The notes beneath the pieces were generated by a model, which saw nothing but the letters and a program-made list of their open reading frames with translations, was not told where the DNA came from and ran no database searches. Source: Helicobacter mesocricetorum (GTDB lineage Bacteria > Campylobacterota > Campylobacteria > Campylobacterales > Helicobacteraceae). Taken from it: a stretch of DNA of 64,000 nt. The stretch covers positions 1 to 64,000 of the forward strand of contig NZ_FZPJ01000009.1 of assembly GCF_900198605.1 (NCBI RefSeq). Direction: 5' to 3'. A program made the translations under genes and the position numbers. The stretch's first letter is position 1, and every line of letters starts with the position of its first letter. This document shows, in pieces, positions 43,791-52,897 of this stretch.

Positions 43791-44322
43791 AATCGTATTG
43801 TTTTAAAATATCTGCTAATTGTGAGCGGTAGGTTTGTATAATGCTAATACCTAAGACATCAACATCATAGATTTTCCAATCTTGTTTTTCATTGGGATAG
43901 AATTTAAAAATAATGTAATTAATTTTTCCATCTATAATAAGAGAAGTCGTTAAATGGTAGCGATTGGGTTGCACAAGTTTTCCCTCTAAGATTTCAAGGG
44001 CTTGATTTTTATAAAGGCGCAATTTATCGGTGAAGCTTTGTTTGATATTATTTTCAAAGACTTGGGTGAAGAGCTTTTGGTCTTCGGGCAAGAGAGAATT
44101 ATAAGATTGAGAGAGGGCGAGTTTTGCCATAAGTTCCCAATCAAAAATATTATCAAACATTGAAAAAATCTTTTGTGCAATGACTTCAGTATTCTCTTTA
44201 GAAGTCTGCAAAATATGTAAGGATTTGTGAATATTTTGTTGCATAATTGAATGGATAGTGTTTAATTCCAAAGCAGAAACTATATTTAAAAACAAACAGA
44301 GGCTTATAAAGAATCTCATCAT
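43738..44322 (-). CDS. MlaC/Ttg2D-like periplasmic phospholipid-binding protein
   Basis: 194 residues with a signal peptide ending near VSALEL (residue 20). The rest matches the MlaC fold (PF05494): FDWELMAKLALSQSYNSL, then EDQKLFTQVFENNIKQSFTDKL, then a beta region with KINYIIFKFYPN and WKIYDVDVLGISIIQTYRSQ. MlaC ferries a lipid through the periplasm between MlaA and an inner-membrane complex. AAGGAG precedes ATG 44322, and the MlaA-like gene lies 3 nt upstream. C. jejuni Cj1372 is a similar protein in the same context. Confidence 0.87.
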   Translation of the reverse strand: MMRFFISLCLFLNIVSALELNTIHSIMQQNIHKSLHILQTSKENTEVIAQKIFSMFDNIFDWELMAKLALSQSYNSLLPEDQKLFTQVFENNIKQSFTDKLRLYKNQALEILEGKLVQPNRYHLTTSLIIDGKINYIIFKFYPNEKQDWKIYDVDVLGISIIQTYRSQLADILKQYDFATLIQKLQSEITLDTK

Positions 44323-44325
44323 TTG

Positions 44326-45012
44326 TTACTCCTTAATTAGTTTGTCCCGATAGGCTTGGTAAGATTGACGCATTAAAATATAATTATCAAGGCTATCTTT
44401 TCTTATGCTATCAAGAGCATCTTTGTGTTTGGCAGCATAACTAATATTTTGTCCTATATAAACCCCAACTGCATAGGATGAGGGATCAATATAGGTAGTA
44501 GGACTAATAAGAGAATTTAAAGGTAATCCCAAAGTATCGCGTAGATTGCTTTGACCAAGTAGGGGTAATACGAGAGAAAAACCTTCATTCATTCCCCATT
44601 TACCAAATACAATGCCAAAATCAATATCTTTGGAATAAAGTTTATTGGTAGAAGCAATATCAAAAATACCCAATATTCCCATAGTGCTATTTAAGCTAAA
44701 TCTGCCAAATTCATTCACCGCATCTTGAGTTTGCAAGACTAAGATGTGTCCTAAAAATCGCAGAGGAGAGCGGAGATTTTCAAAAAAGTTTTCAATCCCT
44801 ATCCGAAAGCCAAGTGGCATAATGCAATTATAGCCTTCGAGTATGGGGGAGAAAATATAATCATAAAAGCCCCAATTCATTTGGTTGATAAAGCGGTTAT
44901 ATTTTTCTAAAGGGTCGTTAATGGGTTGTTGTTGGTATTCTTCTTCAAAACTTTCTAAATCCAAAGCATAACAATTACATATAAAGATGAGTATAAGGAA
45001 TAATTTTTTCAT
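44326..45012 (-). CDS. MlaA/VacJ-like outer-membrane lipid-asymmetry protein
   Basis: 228 residues of the VacJ family: DPLEKYNRFINQMNWGFYDYIFSPIL (residues 33-58), FFENLRSPLRFLGHIL, GRFSLNSTMGILGIFDIA and a D-F-G-x-x-F-G-x-W-G motif. MlaA removes mislocalised phospholipids from the outer leaflet. The signal peptide ends NCYA and shows no proper lipobox, so unlike E. coli MlaA this protein would not be lipidated. It overlaps the dxs stop by 4 nt. Confidence 0.88.
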   Translation of the reverse strand: MKKLFLILIFICNCYALDLESFEEEYQQQPINDPLEKYNRFINQMNWGFYDYIFSPILEGYNCIMPLGFRIGIENFFENLRSPLRFLGHILVLQTQDAVNEFGRFSLNSTMGILGIFDIASTNKLYSKDIDFGIVFGKWGMNEGFSLVLPLLGQSNLRDTLGLPLNSLISPTTYIDPSSYAVGVYIGQNISYAAKHKDALDSIRKDSLDNYILMRQSYQAYRDKLIKE

Positions 45013-46883
45013 TTTAGTCTCTCTTGAAGGATTTTTGCGACAATACTTGTTTCATCTAAGCGGAGTTTAGATTCAACTTCCTCCACTTTTCCGTGCGGGA
45101 TAAAAGAATCTTCATATTCAAAAGAAACTACCAAGACTTGTAAATAATGTCTTTGCAAAAAGCTACTAAGAATATCGGCAACTCCACCAATTTTTGCACT
45201 ATCGCTGAAGATAAACCATTGTTTGTAGGTTTTAGCTAAACTAAGCAAGGAATCTTCATCTAGGGGTTTTACAAAACGCAAATCAACTACTGCATAATCT
45301 TTTACGTGTTTTTCTTTGAGTATTTTTGCGCAATTTAAGGCTTTTCCTACTCCATTTCCATAACCTATTAATAAAGCATCGCTAGAGCCTGTTTGCAAGA
45401 TTTCTAATTTTCCTAACTTAAAGGGTGTTGGAGGAATAATTCCAGATTCTAATTTAAATCCCTTTCTAGGATAGCGGAATGCGCAAGGTCCTAAATCAAA
45501 ATCTTTAGCAAAGTAAAGTGCTTCTTTCAAGGTCGCATTATCTCTTGGAGCAAAAATTGTAAAATTAGGGATGAGGTTAAGATAGGAGATATCAAAAGAA
45601 CCCTGATGGGTTTCTCCATCTTCTCCAACAATACCTGCTCTATCTATCGCAAATTTTACCGGTGTTTTCATAATGGCTACATCGTGGATGAGCTGGTCAA
45701 AGGCGCGTTGTAAAAAGGTGGAATAAATGGCTACAAAGGGTTTAAACCCTTCTTTGGCTAAGGTACTTGCTTGTGTGGTTGCGTGAGCTTCCGCAATGGC
45801 TACATCCCAAAACCGCTCTGGAAAATTTTTTATTAACAAATCAAGCCCTGTTCCACTTGGCATTGCAGCGGTAATTCCTACGATTTTTGAATCTTCTTTG
45901 GCAAGTTCTAAGAGTGTGTTAGCAAAAACTTGTGTCGGGCTTAGGCTTTGTGAATTACTTAATGCAAGTCCATTTTGTAGATTAAAAGGACTAACGCCGT
46001 GCCATTGCTCTAAACAGCCCTCAGCTATCGAATAGCCCTTTCCTTTGAGTGTTTGTGCGTGAATAACGATAGGCTTTTGCATATCTTTAGCAATTTTTAA
46101 GGTGTTGATAATTTCTTTTAAATTATGCCCATCAATGGGTCCGATATATTCTAATCCTAATTCTTCAAATAACATTCCGGGTGTTATGAGTTTTAGAGAT
46201 TCTTCAAAACGTTTGGCAAGGTAACTAGCATTTGGCATTTTGTTGATAATGCCACCTATCTTGTTTTTGATATTTTGGACAAATTTTCCAGCAATAATTT
46301 GAGAGAGGTATTTGCTAATAGCACCAATGGGTTGAGCAATACTCATTTCATTATCATTAAGGATAATAACAAGGGGGTATTTTCTATCCCCTAATTCATT
46401 AAGTGCTTCATAGGCTAATCCAGCACTCATCGCACCATCCCCAATAAGCACTACCGGGATTTTTGAATCTTTGTTTAAAGCAATGGCTTTTGCCACTCCA
46501 ACTCCTAAAGAAAGAGAGGTGGAGCTATGTCCTGCGATGAAATAGTCGTATGGACTCTCTTGAGGTTTGGTAAAACCGCTAATCCCATCTGTTTGTCGTA
46601 AGCTATCAAAGCTATCCCAACGATCTGTTAGGAGCTTATGGGCGTAGGCTTGATGGCTAACATCAAAGATAAAAGGATCTTTTGAGCTATCAAATACGCA
46701 ATGCATTCCAATAATTAACTCTACGGCTCCTAAGGTGGGGCTTAAATGCCCACCATTTTTGGAGACTACTTCTAAGATTCTTTTACGAATTTGTGTTGCT
46801 AGATCATTAAGGGTGGCATAATCCTCATCTTGGTATTTATTTTTTTGTAAAACCTCTAAGAATCTTTTCTCTAGCATTATCAT
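45009..46883 (-). CDS. dxs: 1-deoxy-D-xylulose-5-phosphate synthase
   Basis: Condenses pyruvate and glyceraldehyde-3-phosphate in the first step of the MEP isoprenoid pathway, also feeding thiamine and pyridoxal synthesis. The 624 residues have SPTLGAVELIIGMHCVFD, the thiamine-diphosphate motif GDGAMSAGLAYEALN...NDNEMSI and the transketolase middle domain with DRAGIVGEDGETHQG. The start is ATG 46883 or ATG 46877. It follows fliH (TAATG overlap), as in H. pylori (HP0353-HP0354). Confidence 0.95.
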   Translation of the reverse strand: MIMLEKRFLEVLQKNKYQDEDYATLNDLATQIRKRILEVVSKNGGHLSPTLGAVELIIGMHCVFDSSKDPFIFDVSHQAYAHKLLTDRWDSFDSLRQTDGISGFTKPQESPYDYFIAGHSSTSLSLGVGVAKAIALNKDSKIPVVLIGDGAMSAGLAYEALNELGDRKYPLVIILNDNEMSIAQPIGAISKYLSQIIAGKFVQNIKNKIGGIINKMPNASYLAKRFEESLKLITPGMLFEELGLEYIGPIDGHNLKEIINTLKIAKDMQKPIVIHAQTLKGKGYSIAEGCLEQWHGVSPFNLQNGLALSNSQSLSPTQVFANTLLELAKEDSKIVGITAAMPSGTGLDLLIKNFPERFWDVAIAEAHATTQASTLAKEGFKPFVAIYSTFLQRAFDQLIHDVAIMKTPVKFAIDRAGIVGEDGETHQGSFDISYLNLIPNFTIFAPRDNATLKEALYFAKDFDLGPCAFRYPRKGFKLESGIIPPTPFKLGKLEILQTGSSDALLIGYGNGVGKALNCAKILKEKHVKDYAVVDLRFVKPLDEDSLLSLAKTYKQWFIFSDSAKIGGVADILSSFLQRHYLQVLVVSFEYEDSFIPHGKVEEVESKLRLDETSIVAKILQERLK

Positions 46884-47713
46884 TACTCTTTGTTATTAAG
46901 GATTGATTTTTTTAGTGTTGCAAAACGTAAGTGAATATCCCCATCAATATTTCCCTCTTTGCTTAGAATTACTACTCCACCTTTTGCAATGGCTTGGTCG
47001 GCTTGTAGCTGAATATTGGTTAGGTCTTTAAGGGATTCTTTTAAATCCTCTAAATCTCCGGGAAAGACTTTTAAAATAACTTCTGTATTTTTAGCGACAT
47101 TTTCAAGGAGTGCTCTTGCTAAAGATGCAGCAATTTTTGAGCTATTTTTAGTTACTTCTGTTGTGATAACTTCTTTGGCAATATCTAAGGCAATAGCACT
47201 TAATTCTTTTTCTAAGTTTAAAATATGATTTTTAGATTGTGCGATATTTTCGTCAATGCGTTGAATGCTTAGACTATAAAGTTCTTTTTGGCTATTAATT
47301 TGGGTTTCTAACTCTGCTTTGGCTGCCTCATATCCTTCTTTATAGCCTAATTCTTTGGATTCTAATTTTGCGGTATTAACCCTTTGGTCAAATTCCTTTT
47401 CTTGCTTGTCAAATTGTTCTTGAAGTTTTTGGAGGGATTGCGCTAAAACATCACTTTTTTGTAAGATTTTATCCACAACTTCCGTTTCAAAAAGCTTCAA
47501 AGAGGGAATATTGGCATTCACATCTGTGGATTGGTTATTGGTTTGATCTATGGGTGGCAAAGTTTGTTCTTGTGGCGCATCATTGGTATTTTGCTCTTCT
47601 TTAGTTGTAGGAGCTTTTTTTATTTCCATATTCCTAAAACTATATTTTTTAATATCGTGCCTTGATTTATGCTCTTCTGTGATGATATTTTCGTGTTCAT
47701 TAAGATTATTCAA
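46883..47713 (-). CDS. fliH: Flagellar export regulator FliH
   Basis: Cytoplasmic regulator of the flagellar export ATPase FliI, 276 residues. It has a low-complexity N-terminus (residues 1-70), a long coiled coil (about 85-165, KLQEQFDKQEKEFDQRVNTAK...), and the C-terminal FliH domain (SALALDIAKEVITTEV-like segment, about 165-276). It starts with TTG 47713, inside the end of fliG, with AGAGGA five bases upstream. Part of fliF-fliG-fliH-dxs. Confidence 0.88.
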   Translation of the reverse strand: MNNLNEHENIITEEHKSRHDIKKYSFRNMEIKKAPTTKEEQNTNDAPQEQTLPPIDQTNNQSTDVNANIPSLKLFETEVVDKILQKSDVLAQSLQKLQEQFDKQEKEFDQRVNTAKLESKELGYKEGYEAAKAELETQINSQKELYSLSIQRIDENIAQSKNHILNLEKELSAIALDIAKEVITTEVTKNSSKIAASLARALLENVAKNTEVILKVFPGDLEDLKESLKDLTNIQLQADQAIAKGGVVILSKEGNIDGDIHLRFATLKKSILNNKE

Positions 47714-48740
47714 TGGTATCCTCTTGTTCTCCGATTTGAATTACGCCTTGTTCTGAAAGTGCTTGAACACTCTCTACAATGCGTCTTTGTGCAGCTTCTA
47801 CATCTTTAACTTTAACAGCACCTAAGTATTGCATTTCTTCTAAGAATTGCTCTCCTGCTCTTTGGGACATATTCCCCATAAACTTTTGTTTTAATTCTTC
47901 TGGAGATGCTTTAAGGGCTAAAATTAAATCTTTTTTATCAGCAACTTTTAAAATTTCTCTAATAGCGTTGCCATCTAGCTTTTCAATGTCTTCAAAAGTA
48001 AACATCATTTCTTTAATAGCTGCCGCTAATTGATCATCAATTTGTTCGATATAAGCAATGGTGGATTTAGCGGATTTTTGTCCTAAGCGGTTAAACACTT
48101 CAGCTACTGCTCGAGTTCCGCCTACCTCGACTTTATAGCTTGTAAGTGATTCTAGTTTGTTTTCTAGCACTGTGGATACTCTTTTAACCACATTGGGCGA
48201 AATATCTCCTAAATTTGCCATACGAATAGCGATTTCTGCTCTTAAATCATCAGAGAAAAAATTTAATGTTTCAGCAGCATTGCTTGGATCCATATGAGCA
48301 AGAATGAGGGCGATAGTTTGAGGGTGTTCGTGAATAATAAAGTCAGATAATTGTTGAGGGCGCACTCTTGAGAGATAGGAGAAATTTTGTGAGGATTGCA
48401 TAGACTTTGCAAGTTTATCTAAAACCTTCTTAGCGGCATCTGGTCCTAATGTCCGATATAACAACTCTTTAGCGTATTCAAAACCACCTGTGGAAATGTA
48501 TTGATTGGATTGAAAGATTGCATAAAACTCTTCTAAAATTGCTCCAGCAATAGCTTTATCAATACCAGCATTTTGGGCAATGTATTTAGAAACTTCTGTA
48601 ATGGAATCTAAATCTAAATGGGAGAAAATTTCACCTGTAATTTCATCGCCTAATTGCACGAGTAAGATAGCAATTTTCTCTGACATAGAAAGTTCATCAT
48701 ATTGTGCTTGCTGTCTAGGGCTAAGTGTGATAGAAGACAT
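47706..48740 (-). CDS. fliG: Flagellar motor switch protein FliG
   Basis: C-ring protein that transmits torque from the stator and sets rotation direction, 344 residues. The N-terminal domain binds FliF; the middle domain has the EHPQTIALILAHM signature near residue 138; the C-terminal armadillo domain has charged residues for stator contact around residues 280-310. The start overlaps the fliF stop as TAATG and has AAAGGAGG upstream. Confidence 0.96.
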   Translation of the reverse strand: MSSITLSPRQQAQYDELSMSEKIAILLVQLGDEITGEIFSHLDLDSITEVSKYIAQNAGIDKAIAGAILEEFYAIFQSNQYISTGGFEYAKELLYRTLGPDAAKKVLDKLAKSMQSSQNFSYLSRVRPQQLSDFIIHEHPQTIALILAHMDPSNAAETLNFFSDDLRAEIAIRMANLGDISPNVVKRVSTVLENKLESLTSYKVEVGGTRAVAEVFNRLGQKSAKSTIAYIEQIDDQLAAAIKEMMFTFEDIEKLDGNAIREILKVADKKDLILALKASPEELKQKFMGNMSQRAGEQFLEEMQYLGAVKVKDVEAAQRRIVESVQALSEQGVIQIGEQEDTIE

Positions 48741-50470
48741 TAGGATTTTCCTCCTTTTTGTGAAGTTACTGGACCATCAAGCCCTAATTCATCATGCACT
48801 AAAGTTTGAAAAAGATTAGCTAATTCTGTTGGCTTCTCTATGGCAAGTTCTTTAATTTTTTCTAAAAGCACATTATATTTAATTTGATCTTCATTAGAGC
48901 CTCCAAATCCAAGCTGATCTTCGATACGTTTTCGCATTTCATTTTGTTTGTCATCGCTAAGCTCTTCATCTTCATCAACTTTAAGTAAAGAGTCAAGCTC
49001 TTCTTCTTCATCAACTCTAGCTTCAAGCATTCTCTCGCTAAAGGGCACAATAATCTTTTTGTAAAACAAGAAAAGAATAATACCAACAATTACATATTTA
49101 AGTAGTGGCATAAAGGGTTCTAAGAGTGATTGGGCAGTGTGTAAGAAACGTTCTAGTGGGGTTCTAGCTTTAAATCCAGAGACTTGCCCATTGAGCTGAA
49201 AATTACTTACAGAAACTTCATCGCCTCTTTGTTGGTTGTATCCGATAGCTTGACGCACTAGATTAGAGATTTGTTCCATTTCTTGTTCATTTAAAGCAAT
49301 ATATTGTAGCTTTTCTACACCTTGTTCATCAAGTTCTTTTTGGTATTTGCCATCCACAACAACTGCGGCTGAAAGTCGTCTAATAGTTGCAAATTCGCCT
49401 TTAATGTTAGAGATTGTTTTACTTACTTCATAATTCGTAGTGGTTTGGGATTTTTCATATTTTTCTTTAGAATTTTCATCTTCTAGTCCTTGCACAGGTC
49501 CGATATTGCTTACAACTCCCGGCACTCCTCCAATTTCTTTGGGGGTAAAGCCTTCTCTTTTTTCTTCAAGATTTTGCTCACTTCTTATAACATTAGATGG
49601 GTCATAATATTCTTGAGTGCTTTCTTTTTGGGCAAAGTCAAATTCTGCAGTTACTTTGGCAACTACTCCTTCAACTCCACCTGTAATAGGGGCTAAGATG
49701 TTGATGATTTTTTCTTCTAATGTTTGTTCAAAGTTTGTTTTGTATCGTAGCTGTGCTGCTGCAAGCTCTCTAGCTCCACCTAATTCATCTAGCTCACTAA
49801 GGGGTTCTCCTTTTTCATTCACTACTTCTACATTCTCAACAGGTAGATTAGGCACAGCAGAAGAAACAATGTTTTTAATTCCAGAGATTTGTTTAGGTGT
49901 TAGGGTTTGTGCGGGTTTGAATGCTAATACAACAGAAGCCGTAGAGGGCGTTTGCTGACTAACAAAAACCGTTTTTTCTGGTTGTGCTAAATGCACAGTT
50001 GCTTTTTGGATAGGAGAGAGACTTTCAATAGTCCTTGCTAATTCCCCTTCAATAGCGCGTAAGTATTTAATTCTTTGGTCAAAATCTGTCGCTCCAAAGT
50101 CCTTTGTGTCAAAAATTTCAAAGCCTACTTTGCTACTTTTTGGAATCCCATTACTAGCAAGTTTCATTCTTTGTTCATAAACAAATTGTTGGGGGATTAA
50201 AATCGTATTATCTTTAGGAATCTTATAGCTGATATTATCTTGTTGAAGCTGTTGAATGATTAAGGCACCATCTTCTGAACTTACCCCTTCAAATAAAACA
50301 GCATAACCGGGATATAAAATCCCTGCTTTATTGTTCATAGAATTCCAAATAATTAAAGCAGAAATAAAACCAACAATAGCAACAATAGTTCCTAAAATAA
50401 CAATTTTTTGCTTCTGGTTAAGCTTTTTATAGAGGCTTCTAATTTGGTCGAATAATGCTTTTAAATCCAA
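48740..50470 (-). CDS. fliF: Flagellar MS-ring protein FliF
   Basis: Membrane ring at the base of the flagellum and housing of the export gate, 576 residues. It has two membrane helices (about residues 22-43 and 452-470) around a large periplasmic part with the RBM modules, and a C-terminal cytoplasmic tail rich in acidic residues that binds FliG. It starts with TTG 50470 (MDLKALFDQI), as the H. pylori protein would predict, with AGGAAA upstream. hisC ends 11 nt upstream. Confidence 0.95.
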   Translation of the reverse strand: MDLKALFDQIRSLYKKLNQKQKIVILGTIVAIVGFISALIIWNSMNNKAGILYPGYAVLFEGVSSEDGALIIQQLQQDNISYKIPKDNTILIPQQFVYEQRMKLASNGIPKSSKVGFEIFDTKDFGATDFDQRIKYLRAIEGELARTIESLSPIQKATVHLAQPEKTVFVSQQTPSTASVVLAFKPAQTLTPKQISGIKNIVSSAVPNLPVENVEVVNEKGEPLSELDELGGARELAAAQLRYKTNFEQTLEEKIINILAPITGGVEGVVAKVTAEFDFAQKESTQEYYDPSNVIRSEQNLEEKREGFTPKEIGGVPGVVSNIGPVQGLEDENSKEKYEKSQTTTNYEVSKTISNIKGEFATIRRLSAAVVVDGKYQKELDEQGVEKLQYIALNEQEMEQISNLVRQAIGYNQQRGDEVSVSNFQLNGQVSGFKARTPLERFLHTAQSLLEPFMPLLKYVIVGIILFLFYKKIIVPFSERMLEARVDEEEELDSLLKVDEDEELSDDKQNEMRKRIEDQLGFGGSNEDQIKYNVLLEKIKELAIEKPTELANLFQTLVHDELGLDGPVTSQKGGKS

Positions 50471-50481
50471 TCTTTAATTTC

Positions 50482-51582
50482 CTATTTTTGGTTTAAAAAA
50501 TGATGAAATAGTGTGAAGAATTTTTTGTTTTGTTCTTTTGTCCCTATGGTGATTCTAATAGCATTTAATCCATAAGAAGATAAATTTCTAATAATTACTC
50601 CCCTTTGTAGCAAGAAATTAGCAATTTGTGTTGAATCAATTTCTTTAAGAAAATAAGTAATGAAATTGGTATAAGATGGGATATAATCTAAACCTTGCTC
50701 TTTGGCAAAGGATTCAAAATAAGGCATTTGCTCTAAATTGTTTTGGAGGCTTTTTTGGATATGTTCTTGGTCTTTTAAGGCTTCTAGTGCTGCTAACAAC
50801 GAGAGTGTAGTTACATTAAAGGGAGGGCGAAGTTTAGAGAGTGCTTTTATAATGGATTCTTTAGCAATTCCATATCCTATACGCATACCTCCAAGCCCAT
50901 AGGCTTTAGAAAAAGTGCCTAAATAGATAGTGTTAGGAAAAGAATTTATAAGCTCTTGTGGGTCAATACTCTTTGCGCTATCTTTGGCTTTAGCATATTC
51001 TTGATAAGCTCCATCAATAATAACAAGCGTATCTTCATTGATTTGCTTTAAAAACTCATAAATCTCTGATTTATCTAAACAATCTCCCAAAGGATTATTT
51101 GGGACACAAAGGAAGATAATGGAGGGATTGTGGGTATTATAGCATTCTAAAAACTCTGTTAAATTATGGATTTCTCCTTGTGTTTTAATAACTCTAGCCC
51201 CGATGGCTTTTGAGTAAATTTCATACATCGCAAAGGTTGTTTTAGCCATTAAGATTTTGCTATTTTTATTGGCTTTTGCGTGAATGCAAAATTCAATGAT
51301 TTGATCACTTCCTGCACCAATAATGATTTCATTGGTATGAACCTTGAAATATTGACTTAAACTTTCTTTGAGTGCAAACATTGAATCATCAGGGTAAAGA
51401 TAAATATTACTGACATTTTTAACGATACTTTGGAGGACTTTAGGGCTAGCACCTAAAGGATTTTCATTAGAGGCAAGTTTAATGATTTCATTTTCTTTGA
51501 TTCCAAACTCTCTAACAACAAGCTCAATAGGTTTTCCTGCTTCATAGGTAGAAATAGAATCTAATGCAGTATTAAAAGTCAT
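50482..51582 (-). CDS. hisC: Histidinol-phosphate aminotransferase
   Basis: PLP-dependent class I/II aminotransferase of histidine synthesis, 366 residues. [15 protein letters not shown] near residue 34, the PLP-contact PNNPLGD near 164, and the Schiff-base lysine in [17 protein letters not shown] near 225 are present. No other his gene is nearby; the enzyme may also serve Phe/Tyr transamination. It is the first gene of the hisC-fliFGH-dxs unit, with a minus-strand extended -10 at 51615-51620. Confidence 0.93.
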   Translation of the reverse strand: MTFNTALDSISTYEAGKPIELVVREFGIKENEIIKLASNENPLGASPKVLQSIVKNVSNIYLYPDDSMFALKESLSQYFKVHTNEIIIGAGSDQIIEFCIHAKANKNSKILMAKTTFAMYEIYSKAIGARVIKTQGEIHNLTEFLECYNTHNPSIIFLCVPNNPLGDCLDKSEIYEFLKQINEDTLVIIDGAYQEYAKAKDSAKSIDPQELINSFPNTIYLGTFSKAYGLGGMRIGYGIAKESIIKALSKLRPPFNVTTLSLLAALEALKDQEHIQKSLQNNLEQMPYFESFAKEQGLDYIPSYTNFITYFLKEIDSTQIANFLLQRGVIIRNLSSYGLNAIRITIGTKEQNKKFFTLFHHFLNQK

Positions 51583-51614
51583 TACAGATACCCTAGAAAG
51601 TAAATTATTTCGCT

Positions 51615-51620
51615 ATTGTA
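51615..51620 (-). promoter_or_regulatory. Extended -10 promoter of the hisC-fliF operon
   Basis: TGCTACAAT on the minus strand (extended -10) about 33 nt before the hisC start codon. A 16-bp inverted repeat ATAGAA-N4-TTCTAT (51639-51654) sits in the -35 region and could be an operator. Confidence 0.5.
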
Positions 51621-51778
51621 GCAAAAATTTAGAAAATTATAGAATTATTTCTATCAATCAATCATTAATGGGTTGTTTAGGGAGGCTCTAAGAAATAGGA
51701 GTATTAACTTAAATTAAGGTTTAGATTCTAATGAATGAGAAGTTATTCTTTTGTTAATATTTAGTGCCGATATTGCGT

Positions 51779-51784
51779 TATAAT
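51779..51784 (+). promoter_or_regulatory. -10 box for the TrmN6-like gene
   Basis: TATAAT overlaps an in-frame ATG at 51783. Transcription would start near 51791, so translation must begin further downstream (TTG 51834). Confidence 0.5.
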
Positions 51785-51833
51785 GGTAGGAAAATTTAAA
51801 CAACACAATGAAATAGAGAATAGAGAGGAATAT

Positions 51834-52526
51834 TTGCAGATTTACCAGCCAAAAAATGGCTATTGCTACAATAGTGATACCTTGTTTTTATATGATTTTA
51901 TGCTTCCATTTATAAAGGCTAAACAAGAGGTTTTAGAAGTTGGTGCTGGAAGTGGAATACTTAGCTTATTATGTGCAAGAGATAGGGATGTGAAGTTGCA
52001 TATTATTGAAAAGAATGCGGTAATGATGGAATTTTGCAAAAACAACCTAAGGGTTAATAAAGTCTGTGCAAATGTAATTTTTGGAGATTTTTTAACGCAC
52101 GATTTTTTGGATTTGCGATTTGATAGAATTATAAGCAACCCTCCCTTTTATCATAGTGGAGTTATTAAAAGCTCTAAGCAAACTATCTATGAGGCAAGGT
52201 ATGAGGAGAATTTACCTTTTGAATTAATGGTAAAAAAAGTGCATTTTCTTTTAAAGCCTAAAGGAGAGTTTATATTTTGTTATGATTGTAAATCAAGCTA
52301 TAAATTATTTTATGCCTTAATGCAGTATAATATCCGACCTCTTACAATCCGTTTTGTTTATCCTAAAATTAATAGAGAAGCTACTTTAATATTATGTCGC
52401 GCAAAGAAGGATTCTAAAAGTGAAATGCAGGTTTTGCCTCCACTTTTTACGCACGATGAACAAGGATTTACAAAAGAGGTTCAAGAAATTTATATAAAAG
52501 CTGATACTTGGAGTATTAAATGCTAG
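51834..52526 (+). CDS. TrmN6/YfiC-like RNA or DNA adenine methyltransferase
   Basis: SAM-dependent methyltransferase of 230 residues, related to tRNA1(Val) m6A37 methyltransferase. The SAM site VLEVGAGSGILSLL lies near residue 36, and the catalytic NPPF tetrad (ISNPPFYHSG) near residue 102. The frame opens at ATG 51783, but a TATAAT overlaps that ATG. GAGAGGA lies before TTG 51834, which gives the family's usual N-terminus LQIYQPKNGYCYNSDTLFL. The 3' end overlaps the next gene by 7 nt. The substrate tRNA is inferred from the family. Confidence 0.8.
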   Translation: MQIYQPKNGYCYNSDTLFLYDFMLPFIKAKQEVLEVGAGSGILSLLCARDRDVKLHIIEKNAVMMEFCKNNLRVNKVCANVIFGDFLTHDFLDLRFDRIISNPPFYHSGVIKSSKQTIYEARYEENLPFELMVKKVHFLLKPKGEFIFCYDCKSSYKLFYALMQYNIRPLTIRFVYPKINREATLILCRAKKDSKSEMQVLPPLFTHDEQGFTKEVQEIYIKADTWSIKC

Positions 52527-52897
52527 AAGTTAGCGGATTTAACTTTACTTTTGATGAGACAAAATGTCTTGAATGCGGAGGAAAGTGTTGTATAGGGGAG
52601 AGCGGATATATTTTTGTAACACTTAATGAGATAAGGCAAATTGCAGAATTTATGCAGATGGATTTTGAATCTTTTTGTTTGAAATTTATTAAAAAAGTGG
52701 GTTATAAGTATTCCCTGATTGAGAAAAAAATGCAAAATGGTATAGGATATGCTTGTATATTTTTTGATGAAGAGACTAAGCAATGTAAGATTTATCAAAA
52801 ACGTCCCAATCAATGTATAAAGTTTCCCTTTTGGGAAGATTATAGGGAAGATTTTAATGTTCTATTAAAGGAATGTATTGGTGTGGTTAAAAAATAA
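52520..52897 (+). CDS. YkgJ-family cysteine-cluster protein
   Basis: 125 residues of the putative zinc- or iron-chelating family PF03692. The N-terminal CLECGGKCC cluster (residues 13-21) is followed by C-x-F-F and CKIY near residue 80 and CIKFPFW near residue 96; eight cysteines could bind a metal cluster. The role of the family is unknown. It overlaps both the methyltransferase gene and the TPR lipoprotein gene, so the three are translated together. Confidence 0.82.
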   Translation: MLEVSGFNFTFDETKCLECGGKCCIGESGYIFVTLNEIRQIAEFMQMDFESFCLKFIKKVGYKYSLIEKKMQNGIGYACIFFDEETKQCKIYQKRPNQCIKFPFWEDYREDFNVLLKECIGVVKK

